Source: Ottelia alismoides
Lineage: Eukaryota > Streptophyta > Magnoliopsida > Alismatales > Hydrocharitaceae
Length of the DNA stretch: 64,000 bases
Assembly: GCA_037367405.1 (NCBI GenBank)
Contig: JAZKJV010007248.1
Location: 1,014,501-1,078,500, forward strand
Direction of reading: 5' to 3'
Below, one piece after another: positions 1 to 10,580 of this stretch (position 1 is its first letter; every line of letters starts with the position of its first letter). The position numbers and the translations under genes were made by a program. The notes beneath the pieces are model-generated. The model did no database searches, was not told the origin of the DNA, and worked only from the letters and a program-made list of their open reading frames with translations.

Positions 1-1646
1 TCGAACCCCAGCTCCTGTGCGAGCTGGGTTGAACGAAGGGGCGGAGAAGGTGCGTGGAGGGATGGCGAAGGTGACTGGGTGTTCCGATGATCGAACGGAT
101 ACGCGATATGGTAGGAATCAACGGAATACGGCGAAGCTACGATTTGGGGGAAACAAGAAATTAGGCGAAATGGGAAAGCTAGAAGGTTACCTGGGCGGTG
201 TGGTAGACTGTGCTGGAGCTGAGGTAGCTCCTGGTCGTGGCCTCGAAGGTCGTCAAGTCCTGAGGCTCGAGCTCTTGCACGGGGCGGAGCACGGCGGCGC
301 TACGTCGCCGGATCAGTGGTCCGACCACCTCCTCCTCGCTGCAACACGGGCAATCGAGAGCTGTCACCTCAGGGACTGCGGTGGAGGTCACGGGACGAAG
401 GGTGGAGAGCCAAAGATGGAAAAAGAATGCGGCGGAGCTCAGGCTATATACTGTGGAGGGTCCGGCAAGAATCGATCGGGTAGGGTAGCGTGAAGCGCGG
501 ATCCCAATGCACTCCCCCGGGCGAGGATCTCGGATGCAAGAAGAAGGATTAGGACCCGGGGTTTGCGCAAATGGCAGGCGGATCAGGCGGGGAAAAATCA
601 GAGAAATCGGGTCGACAGCCCGATCCGCGAGAGAAGAAGGTCTGCGGGGGGAGTTGACCGGGGGTCAACATCCCCCGTGGACCAATCAGGAGAGGCCACG
701 CATTTTTATTTTTGTTTCTTTATTTTAGGCTAGAAAATGATGGAATTAGCAAAAACGTAAAACATAAAATATTTTTATTTTATTTTTCTCTATTTTTTGG
801 TGATTTTTAATTAATTTTTCAAAATAAAAATGAGGTATTTACATATTAGGGCTATATATAGGTATATATACAATATAGGGTTTTTAATTTTTATTTTTTA
901 ATTAGTTATTTTTATACATTTTTATTCCTATTTTATATTTTATTTATTTATAGAATAAAATGAGGAATAAGAAGATATTTTTATTTTATTTTTATTATTT
1001 ATATACATAAGGGAAATAAATAGTTATGTACAACTATGTACATGGCATGTGTACAATATATTTTTGTATTTTTAATTTTGTAATTTTTATTTGATTTTTG
1101 TTTTACTTCTTTTTATTTTATTTTATTTACAATATATACATAAAATATTAACAAAAAGTTTTGAAAATAAATAAATTTATTTACAAGGTTAAATACATGT
1201 AGGGAGGATGGTCTATGTACATGGTGAGAGGATATTTTTAATCTTTTTAATTTTTTTAGTTTTTTTGTTTTGTTTTTATACTTTATAAATATGTACAAAT
1301 ATTTACAAATATTTACAACATATTTTTGGGTGAGGAAAATATAATTTTTATTTATTTACAAAAATATATACGCATGAGCCCCTATCTCCCTCTACTTGGC
1401 TTTTATGCGGTCAGGCCCATGCTGAGCCCTCCCTTGGGTTAGGTTGCTCAATATTTATTCTAAATATTTCCCTCTTTTTCTTTTTCCTCTTTATTCTTTT
1501 ATTTTTGCACAAGAACATGCTAATTATAAATATTTACAAAATGCATGCTTTTGCTAATTATTCCTATTTACACATATCTACATGCATTTGCATAGGTTTT
1601 TGTAGCTAAAATATAAGAATAAAGAGTGATGAATGGGTATTCATCA
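1..1646 (-). repeat. 3' LTR of E1 (partial)
   Basis: This segment matches 14138-15785 almost base for base and ends at the same ATTCATCA terminus. On the element strand it is the first part of the 3' LTR; the rest lies before the window. A GC-rich half (1-700) passes into a very AT-rich half (700-1646). The open frames in it recur in the other LTR and resemble no known protein. Confidence 0.93.
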
Positions 1647-1655
1647 CCCCCCTAT
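1647..1655 (-). promoter_or_regulatory. Polypurine tract of E1
   Basis: On the element strand, TATAGGGGGG lies directly against the first base of the 3' LTR, where the plus-strand primer of an LTR retrotransposon belongs. A short inverted repeat follows on its inner side (CTTTGCTAG / TTAGCAAAC, 1661-1682). E2 has the same arrangement. Confidence 0.85.
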
Positions 1656-3719
1656 ACTATACTTTGCTAGTCCCTTAGCAAACACTTATTTGAAAAAGAA
1701 GTGAAAAAGAAAGAAAAAGAAAAAGAGGATGTACATGGATCAAGGTTGATTATTAAACTTGCCTTCATTAAATTGAGGTATGGAGCTTAATCAGATCTTT
1801 GGATTACTAATGTGTCGGAACCTTATTTAGACTTAAGCTTAAAACCTAACAGCCTCTAAGTTCCACCAATCTATAACCAAGACTCCTCAATGCTCCAGAT
1901 CAGAACAAGTCATCAATCACAAACCCTGAAGACCATGAATCTTTTCTTGTCCTGTGAATGTGAAGTCTAAGCTCTCCACCTCAGAAATGGCAACTTGACA
2001 ACCCTCCCTAACAAGGTAACTCTATGTCCTCAATCTGGCCACTCTTTCCTCGAGGAGCGGGGTATTCCCTTCTAAGTTCAAGTACAACCGGCTCAAGAAG
2101 AGGGGAAAGAAGAGAATGGGTCAAGGCCAGTGTAGCCAAGTACCCTTGGGAGCTTGACCAGTGTAGCCAAGTCTCCCTGCTGCAAGCTACAACAGGTGGA
2201 TTATGAAACCAAGCTTTGCTTATTGCACGTATATACATACTCCGGTGGGATTATCATTTTCTCTCAGACCCACCACTTTTTTGGAGTTCTTTTCTTTTTG
2301 CACATTTTTTTTAGTGCATCTATACAACATATACATGTGCAGCATATATACAAGGAGTTTTTCCTCTTGAGCCCGTAGACTATCCCTCTTTTGAAGCTTT
2401 ATTGCAACCCATAACTCCCGTCGTTAGACTTCATGGCAACCAGACCAAGTTGAGACGCACTTCCTTCACTATAAGAAGAAGAGAGGTTCCGCCTAGAAGT
2501 ACTACCCTCATATGCTACCCCAAGTCAAGGAAGACTGCCTCCTCACCACCTCATCCGTAGAGAGCTCGGTGCATAGTGTGGTTGTCCAAGTAAAGCCATA
2601 ATCTAATGAGTCATGTGTTGTTGTTAAGTGCTCTACTTAGGCTCATTGAGATGACATGTGATCATAACCTAGTGGACTCAAAGAATTAAGTCACCATTGA
2701 CCTGAAAAGCCTTAACCTAAGCCCTATAAGGTTCTCTTAGAAATTAGGTGGATTAAGATCTTAATCAAGCTCCATTTCTCAATTTGATTCCAGGCTAGTT
2801 TAAATGTCAACTATCATCCAGAAAAACTATATACATATGTACAAAAAGATGCATATTTACAATATTTTACAATCATGCAAAAATTTTTGAAAAATGTTTT
2901 GAAATCATGAATGATGATGCATGAAGTGCAAGGTTTTGCAAAAAGATATTTACACACATTTACACAAGATTTTTGCAAACTTTTGATTTTCAAAACATTT
3001 TGGACAAATTTTTGTACTATATACATAATTTTGATACAAAAATATTTACACAAGCTTTACACAACAGATTTTTGAAATCATTTTTACAAAAATAATTTGT
3101 ACACTAGCTATGTATGTGCAAATAAAAGAAGATTATGTACATGAAAATTTTTAATTTTTGTGGTTTTTAGCCATTTTTATTTATTAACACACTCACACAA
3201 AGTACGAGTTATGGCTAAAGTATATATGAAATATATACACACCCCCTATACTTAGCTCGAACGATGTCCTCAGAGTCAAGAGCGATGAAGAAGACATAAC
3301 TCGTGCTATGTATAGGGAAGTGAAAAGAAAGGCTATACAAGAGGGAAATGAAAAGTCAAGAGGGGACTCAGGTCTCCCCCCTATACTTAGGATCAAGCAA
3401 TCCTAAGTATAGCAGGCTGTATACTAAGGGAAAACTGAGTGGAGAATGTACAGGGTCTACCCCCCTATACTTAGGGTGAAATATTCCCTAAGTATAGGCA
3501 GCAAAACAGGGGTAGACAGAAACAAAAGAAATACCCGAAAGGTCTCACATCCCCCCTATACTTAGGGTAAAGTGCACCCTAAGTATAGCATAATCACAAG
3601 ATGGAGGAAGGGATGTGGGACTAAAGAAGGTGGTGATATGGACATCTGGATCTATATACAGCGGAAGATCAGTGAAACTCAGGCGTGAGATGCATTGGAT
3701 GTGAGTCAAAGACCACATC
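1656..3719 (-). other. E1 3' untranslated region with conserved noncoding blocks
   Basis: About 2 kb lies between the end of pol and the PPT. Athila relatives often have an env-like ORF here, but no long frame is present on either strand. Several blocks are strongly shared with E2: 2031-2110 with 22660-22740 (only a few mismatches), 2354-2407 with 22987-23040, and 2440-2560 with 23070-23190. The sequences between them have diverged freely. Such conservation without an ORF points to an RNA- or DNA-level function, or to relics of a lost ORF. 2814-3190 is AT-rich with many TTTTGAAA/TTTACA motifs. Confidence 0.7.
3206..3600 (-). repeat. Array of four polypurine-tract/hairpin modules (E1)
   Basis: Four modules at about 3241, 3375-3412, 3460-3498 and 3551-3588 each begin on the plus strand with CCCCCTATACTTAG, that is, a GGGGG tract on the element strand like the true PPT. 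In the last three an inverted repeat follows at once, for example CTATACTTAGG...CCTAAGTATAG with a loop of 6-9 bases. The inner stem pairs differ between modules (GGAT/ATCC, GGG/CCC, GGGT/ACCC) but stay complementary. The array lies 130-500 bp downstream of the pol stop. E2 has the same array at 24285-24660. Confidence 0.85.
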
Positions 3720-6700
3720 TCACACAAAATGAATAGGGGCAATATCAATGACCCGCGGCTCATGATCTAGAAATGGCTTGAGCCGCTGGCCGTTCACTCG
3801 GAAGGTACTCTCAGAAGACAACTCATATATATCTATGCTACGTTGTCGTGTACCTTCCGAACCAGATAAGGTCCTTTCCATTTGCTCTGTAGCTTCCCTG
3901 GAAATAATCTAAGCCTCGCATCAAACAGCCATACTCTCTGTCCAATCTCAAAATGCTTGTGGCTGATATGAGAATCATGCCACTCCTTGACTTTCTCCTT
4001 ATAATGTAGGCTGCTCGAGAAAGCTGCATCTCTAAGCTCCTCCAGGGTAGCTAGCTCTGCCCTCCTCTGGTCTCCCATACCATCTGGATCCATGATAATG
4101 TCTGTAACTGCCCAAAGTGACTTGTGCCTCAGCTCAACAGGTAAATGGCATGGCTTGCCATATACGAGGCGAAAGGGAGATGTGCCCAAAGGTGTCTTGA
4201 AAGACGTCCTATATGCCCACAAGACCGAGTCCAAAAGCTGTGACCAATCCTTTCGGTCAGGGCGGACGACTTTCTGCAGAATAGTCTTGATCTCCCTATT
4301 CGACACTTCGGCTAGACCATTCGTCTGTGGATGGTATGGTGTAGCAACACGATGGTCTATGCCGAACTCGCTAGCAAGTGCCTTCACCTGGTCGTTGATG
4401 AAGTGAGATCCCCCATCAGAAATCAGAACTCGTGGAACCCCGAACCGCGTGATGATGTGCTTCCTCAAAAATCTGCAAACTGTCCTCGCATCAGCGGCTC
4501 GGGCGAGGATAGCCTCCACCCAACGACTCACATAGTCTACGGCCAAAGAATGTACTCAAATCCCTGACTCTTAGGGAATGGACCATGAAATCGATGCCCC
4601 ATGCGTCAAAAACCTCACAGAAGTGAATGGGCTGCATTGGCATCATATCACGCTGTCCACAAGTGCCCATCCTCTGACAGTCAGTACACCTCTTCACGAA
4701 CTCATCTGAGTCCTTGAAGAGGGTAGGCCACCACAAGCCGGATTTGGAGCACTTTCTGTGCCGTTCTCCTCCCAGATTGATGTCCTCCTGCCTCAAGCTT
4801 GTGGCAGTAAGTGAGGACGCTATGGTGTTCCTCCTGAGGAATACACCGACGCCAGACGCTATCCCCTCCTTCGTGGTAAAGGATGGGATCCTCCCAATGG
4901 TAAGACTTGGCCTTCACTAGGAAGGTCTCAAGCCTCTGCCTGGGCCAATCTTGTGGGACTTTCCCAACAACGGAGAAAGTTCACAATATCGGCGTACCAT
5001 GGGAGTGAGGCGATAGCAAGGATCGCCTCATCTGGGAAGGTATCTCTAATAGGATCAATCTGCTCAGAATCCTCAGGCTGCTCTAATCGGGAGAGATGAT
5101 CCGCCACCACATTCTTGACTCCAGGCTTATCCTTAATCTCAATGTCGAACTCCTGGAGTAGAAGGATCCATCTAGTCAGTCTGGCCTTGGCATCCTTCTT
5201 TGCCATGAGGTACCTGATGGCAGTATGATCTGTAAACAAAGTCACTCTAGATCCGATGATATATGATCTGAACTTATCCAGGGCAAACACTACGGCTAGC
5301 ATCTCCTTCTCTGTGACCGTGTAATTCCGCTGGGCGGAATACAATGTGCGGCTAGCGTAGTGTATAGCAAATGGCACTCCATCCCTCCTCTGTCCCAGCA
5401 CTGCCCCTACGGCAAAATCGGAGGCGTCCGTCATGATCTCGAATGGGAGAGACCAATCAGGCGGCTGGAGGACAGGAGCCTCAATAATACACTGCTGGAG
5501 AGTAGCGAACGACGAAAGACACTTGTCATCGACAAGGAACTCGGTGTCTTTCGTCAAGAGGTCAGTCAACGGCCGGGCAATCCTACTGAAGTCCTGAATG
5601 AATCTCCTATAAAATCCAACGTGCCCAAGAAATGACGTAGCTGCCTCAAATTGGACGGCGGTGTGAGTTTCCTAATGACATCAACCTTGGCCGGATCAAC
5701 CTCCATGCCCCTGTTGGAGATGATGTGGCCAAGCACCGTCCCTTGAGTCACCATGAAGTGACTCTTCTCCCAAGATAGCACCAAGTGATACTCAATACAT
5801 TGCTGAAGTACTCGATCTAGGCAGTCAAGACAAGAATCAAATCCGTCGCCGTTAGATCGAGAAATCATCCATGAAGACCTCTAAGCACTCCCCTACCATG
5901 TCCGAGAAGATCGACAGCATGCACCTCTGAAAAGTCGCAGGGGCATTGCATAGCCCAAATGGCATGCGTCGAAAAGCATATGTGCCGAGGGGACAGGTTA
6001 AAGGTGGTCTTCTCCTGGTCCTCAGGAGCGATGGCCACTTGGTTGTAGCCCGATTACCCATCCAGGAAGCAATAGTGGCTCTTCCCTGCCATTCTCTCAA
6101 TGATCTGGTCAATAAAAGGCAGGGGGAAATGGTCCTTCTTGGTGGCTTGGTTGAGTCTCCTGTAGTCAACGCAAACCCTCCAAGAGGTGGGTACTCGTGT
6201 AGCGATCTCCTCTCCCGACTCACTGATCACAGTCGTGATGCCCGTCTTCTTGGGCACCACATGCAAGGGGCTGACCCACTTGGAGTCGGAAATGGGATAA
6301 ATAAAACCTGCACCCCACCACTTTGATATTTCCTTCATCACAACCTCTCTCAGGTTGGGGTTCAGACGCCGCTGGAACTCACGCGACTGCTTCGCCCCAT
6401 CCTCGAGATAGATATGGTGGGAGCACACTGATGGACTAATCCCATGGAGATCTGCTACGCTCCATCCGATCGCCTTGCGGTTCTTTTCAAGAACCCCCAT
6501 CAAACGGGATTCCTGCTCTCCAGTCAACTCGGCGGAGATGATGACTGGGTACATCTCTGGATCGCCCACAAGGAATCGATACTTCAGCGAAGTAGGGAGC
6601 GGCTTCAGCTATGGAATGCTGGGTGCCGGCAAATCTGGCTGTGGAAGAAACTGAGTGAAAGCTGCAAGGTCGGCCATATCTTCCTGGGAAAGTGAAAGCG

Positions 6701-7560
6701 TACTCTCGCAAACTGGATCGGGGGAAGGCGGCTCAACTGCACTGTCTCTGGTCTGCTCTGCCTCTACCTCCTCCTCATCTATAGGCTCTGATGGACTCAG
6801 GTCTGGCATCTGATCATAGTAATCGGCCCAATCAGACTCTGAATCCGAGGGATCTGTATCAGAAGCGGTGGCATCAGTACCACCAGAAAACAAGGTGGCC
6901 TCAGTACCACCAGAAAACAAGGTGCTACGATCGAGGACCGGCTTGCTGCCTCAATAGTATCCTGAACCCAGGTCTGTGCTCTCCAGACTCTCCTCTGCTA
7001 TCGTCTCTACATCAGCTGTATCTGAAAGTGAGAGGGTGGTCTGTGTCTCAAGATCTGCCCAAGCTGCCTCATCATCTGTGATCACAAAATCACAGTCCTG
7101 GTGGATGTCTGGCTCTGTGTCTGTCAGCTGCTCCGAATCGGTACTCGCACCTGAGCGGGCTCTGAATCTGGCTCTGTAGTCCTCGACCGTCTCTATTTGT
7201 ATACTCTCGCCCTGGACGCGAAAGTACACCTTCCCGCTATCATGATCAGTCACCGCCTTGGCTGTGGCCAAGAACGGACGACCAAGGATGATGGGGGTAT
7301 CGGCCACTGACTCAGGGATCTCCATGTCCAACACTACGAAGTCCACGGGGAATTACAGGCCCTGAATAGTGACGATAACGTCTCGTAATAACCCCTTCGG
7401 CCTCTTGACAGATCGATCAGCGAACTGAAGGACTGTACTGCTCTGTCGAAGAGTGCCCAACTCGAGCGGTCGAGAAGGGCTGCGGAAGAAGGTTGATCGA
7501 CGATCCGCTATCTAGAAGAGTACGGTCGAACCTCTGCTCACTAATCTGTGGCATCTGACA
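3720..7560 (-). pseudogene. pol: E1 pol remnant: protease, RT, RNase H, integrase (multiply frameshifted)
   Basis: The fragments follow the E2 polyprotein in order. They are protease (LLDSGSSINLL, near 7500), reverse transcriptase (near 6430-5850, with FMDDFS near 5865), RNase H (TDASDF near 5430, YTDH-type motif near 5240), integrase zinc finger (HKLEAGGH...CTDC near 4800-4670) and integrase core (ISDGGSHF near 4410, NGLAEVSNRE near 4300). The end near 3720 matches E2. Comparison with E2 shows in-frame stops at about 7353, 6949, 6610 and 6053. Single-base shifts lie near 7560, 7450, 5985, 5847, 5622, 4965, 4745, 4578, 4545 and 3836. It cannot encode an enzyme as it stands. Confidence 0.9.
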
Positions 7561-10500
7561 TACGGGGCCCCTGAATCTGGCCTCTTGGCTGGCAGCCGGT
7601 TCTGGATCGCAAAGCACGTGGCTTTGGTTAGCACATGGATCTCTGAAGTGTGGTTCCTCCTTCTCCTCCTGACTGTAGTCCTCTCTCTCAAAGATCGCTG
7701 GAGAAGGGGGATGTGCTGCAAAGCCTCCTGGAGGGTCAGCTGGATATGGAATCGATCAATCATGCTCTGGCTGAACTCCTCAAGCTCTCTCTTTTTAGGA
7801 TTTTCTTTTTTCTTCCCCTTCCCCATCTGAAGGGCTCTAGGGAAGGGGATCACTGGGTCCTTCTCAGATGAAGGACTAGGAAAAGGTCTAGACGGTTCAA
7901 GGACCGGATCCACACATACATCATGCACCACAGTGGGACCAGAAGAAAGTAAATCTTTTCCTTTATTCATAGCAGAGTTCCGAGATACATGAACACGAGG
8001 AAAAACAACATCACTGTCTGTACAAACACCGGTGGCCTCAGTACCACCACGGGCTGGCTGCTCTGCTGCTGCTGCTGGTAGACGTCGTGCGGCATCAGTA
8101 CCGCTGGCTGGCTCGGCTGAACGGGTGGCATCAGTACCACCTCCTAGATCTGGTGAAGTGGCGGCCTCAGTACCGCCGGTGGGATCAGCGTCCTTGGTGG
8201 CCTCAGTGCCACCGTCATCATCTGGAGCGGCCTCAGTACCACTCTCCTCCTCCTGTGGCGCCTCGGGATGGTGCTCAGATGAGGCGCCGCCGCCTGCTGG
8301 GGTCCTACCGCTCCTAAGTGTGACAAAATCAGCATCAAATAGATCCGAAGAAGTATCATCAAATGGATCACTAGGAGTGGCTAACTCAGTATGCACTACC
8401 TGCTCAGATTTTCTCTTGAGGCTATTCGGGTTCGGCTCTATCTGGGCTGGTATGGCGGCCTTCCCTCTCACCAGGTCCCGCATCTCCTGGCGGAACTCGT
8501 CCATCTCCCGTCGGAATGTAGCCTGCTGGTCCGTGAGGAGGCGGGCGATGTCGTCCAAGGCGGGGCTCTCGTGGGAGCCCGACGGGTGGCCTCTCTGTGG
8601 GTGAGGCTGCTGGAACTGCTGTGGTGGGTAAGAGGGGTAGGATGGAGGGTGCTGCTGGTATCCCTGGTGAGCCTGCTGCTCACGTATCCAAGACTGTCCC
8701 TGCTGCTGATAGGGACGAGGACCGTAGGATGACTGCTGGTGATATGCCGGGGGCTGCTGCTGCGGCTGGTGCTGGTCTCTCTGATGGGAGTACTGCCCTC
8801 CCTGTCCTGACGGCTGTTGCTGGGGCTGGGCACCACCACTCCCCCACCTGAATCCGGGATGGTCCCGTCGGATCCCAGGCTGAGGGCGGTCGTACCAAAT
8901 CCCGTTGACATCCATCAACGGCTCGGCATCAAAAGGGGCTGGCGGGAGTACTGCCAGAGGCTGGTCCGGCTGGTAGACCACCATCTGCATCTCTGGAGAT
9001 GGTGGGGACTGGTAGGGTGGCTGCGGCTGCTGGTACGGCTCCGCCTGTACAAGGTGAACCTGTCTAGGCTGCACGGGGGTGCTGGAGCGCTGGGACGAGC
9101 TGCTGCTGCTGCCGGCGTCGCCTCGCGACTGAAGACGGGGCTGAGAAGCCGTCTGTGCCTCCTGGAGACACATGAGCTGTGTCTTCATGTCGCTCAAGAC
9201 CTGTGCCATCTGCTCCATCTGCGTGATACTCTGGCACTGCTTCTTCTCGATCAGCTCCATGCGGTCCAACTTCTCGCTAATGATACCCATGTCTGCAGCT
9301 GACGACTCTGCCTGTACTGCTGCGGCTGCGGACGAACTGGACGGACCTGCATCTACCCGTGCTATCCGCTGGTACTGCACGGGTCCTGGCTGATGTGGCT
9401 GGGTCTTCTGAGTATAGAGCCGGGTCTGAGACATCACCATATAATTCTCTGCCATCTCCTCAAAAATGGCCCAGACCTGGTCGTGGTCCTTGGCGAAGTA
9501 GGACCCGCCACAAGAAGCATTCACCAGGCCCTGTAGCTCTGGTGACAACCCGCTGAAGAAGCTCTGCACAAGGTTCGGCTTCGTGATGTCGTAGTGCGGG
9601 CATCTGTCCAGAAGCTCTCGGAACCTCTCCCAAGCCTCGTGAAACTGCTCGTTGGGGAACATGGAGAAGTTGCTGATCAGGGCCCTCGCTGCATTCGTCC
9701 GCCCGAGTGGATAGTACTTGTTCAAGTACTCGGTGCGGAGCTGCTCCCAGGTGTAGACAAACCTCCCCAAATGCTTCAGCCAGGTGGCTGCTCTATCTGC
9801 CAGTGAAAAGGGGAAGGCGATCATCTTGATCGTATCCTGGTCCACATGCCGGTCGTGGACAGTGCTGCAAATCATCAGAAACTCCTGGAGGTGGAGGTGG
9901 GGCTCCTCTATAGCAAGTCCATGGAACCGAGGAAGCATCTGCAAGGTGTTCGGGGGGAACTTGAAGTCCCCCACAATAGCTGGAACCACCACCCAATGGT
10001 GCATCAGTGTAGATCCGAGGTTGTGCAACTCCCGCATCGGTCTCGGTGGTCCTCCTCCTCCTGCGGCTGCTGCCGCTGCGGCGGCGGCCGCGGCTGCTGC
10101 TGCTGCTGCTGCTGCTGCGGCTCGTGCCTGTGCATCATCGGGCTCCTCGGGCTCGCTCTGCTGGTCTCTCTCTGCTCTGAGCCTCTCCAACTCTCTCATC
10201 ATCTCAATCATAAATGCCCCCTGATCGCAGAGCTGCTGCTGGACTGTATCGAGTGATGCGATCAGGGTGGAGTTGATCGCTCCCTGATCTAGTACAATAT
10301 GCTCTGGTCGGCGGGAGTGATCGTCTGAACTGCCGGCTCCGGCCATGTCGACGTCTGCAAAATCAAACGAGCCCAACTCAGGTGCTGTCAAATGTATCAA
10401 TCTTTCCTCGGGCTCGTGTCTCTCAGGTAGATCAGAAAGGGGATCGAGGAGGAACAGGGTGGAGTCGTACTCGGGCTCGGAGAGCGGGTCTGAGCTCTCG

Positions 10501-10580
10501 CGAGCCAACCTAGATGATGAGGTAGACGCGCCCGAAAGCGGTGCAGCCAGAGGCTGCCTAAGAGACCGTCTACCCATCAT
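7512..10580 (-). CDS. gag: Intact Gag (plus linker) ORF of E1, 1022 aa
   Basis: Gag forms the retrotransposon particle that packages element RNA. The start MMGRRSLR matches the start in E2. A Retrotrans_gag-type domain lies at about residues 225-360, with WLKHLGRF and YYPLGRTNAARA motifs. A run of about 21 alanines at about 152-172 (GCN repeats) sits where E2 has a glycine run. A Gln/Pro-rich segment follows at about 580-660, and repeats of the form GGTEAT or GGTDAT at about 765-850. No CX2CX4HX4C zinc knuckle is seen. The frame is lost just before the protease active site. Unlike pol, these 3 kb have no interruption. Confidence 0.9.
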   Translation of the reverse strand: MMGRRSLRQPLAAPLSGASTSSSRLARESSDPLSEPEYDSTLFLLDPLSDLPERHEPEERLIHLTAPELGSFDFADVDMAGAGSSDDHSRRPEHIVLDQGAINSTLIASLDTVQQQLCDQGAFMIEMMRELERLRAERDQQSEPEEPDDAQARAAAAAAAAAAAAAAAAAAAAGGGGPPRPMRELHNLGSTLMHHWVVVPAIVGDFKFPPNTLQMLPRFHGLAIEEPHLHLQEFLMICSTVHDRHVDQDTIKMIAFPFSLADRAATWLKHLGRFVYTWEQLRTEYLNKYYPLGRTNAARALISNFSMFPNEQFHEAWERFRELLDRCPHYDITKPNLVQSFFSGLSPELQGLVNASCGGSYFAKDHDQVWAIFEEMAENYMVMSQTRLYTQKTQPHQPGPVQYQRIARVDAGPSSSSAAAAVQAESSAADMGIISEKLDRMELIEKKQCQSITQMEQMAQVLSDMKTQLMCLQEAQTASQPRLQSRGDAGSSSSSSQRSSTPVQPRQVHLVQAEPYQQPQPPYQSPPSPEMQMVVYQPDQPLAVLPPAPFDAEPLMDVNGIWYDRPQPGIRRDHPGFRWGSGGAQPQQQPSGQGGQYSHQRDQHQPQQQPPAYHQQSSYGPRPYQQQGQSWIREQQAHQGYQQHPPSYPSYPPQQFQQPHPQRGHPSGSHESPALDDIARLLTDQQATFRREMDEFRQEMRDLVRGKAAIPAQIEPNPNSLKRKSEQVVHTELATPSDPFDDTSSDLFDADFVTLRSGRTPAGGGASSEHHPEAPQEEESGTEAAPDDDGGTEATKDADPTGGTEAATSPDLGGGTDATRSAEPASGTDAARRLPAAAAEQPARGGTEATGVCTDSDVVFPRVHVSRNSAMNKGKDLLSSGPTVVHDVCVDPVLEPSRPFPSPSSEKDPVIPFPRALQMGKGKKKENPKKRELEEFSQSMIDRFHIQLTLQEALQHIPLLQRSLRERTTVRRRRRNHTSEIHVLTKATCFAIQNRLPAKRPDSGAPYVRCHRLVSRGSTVLF

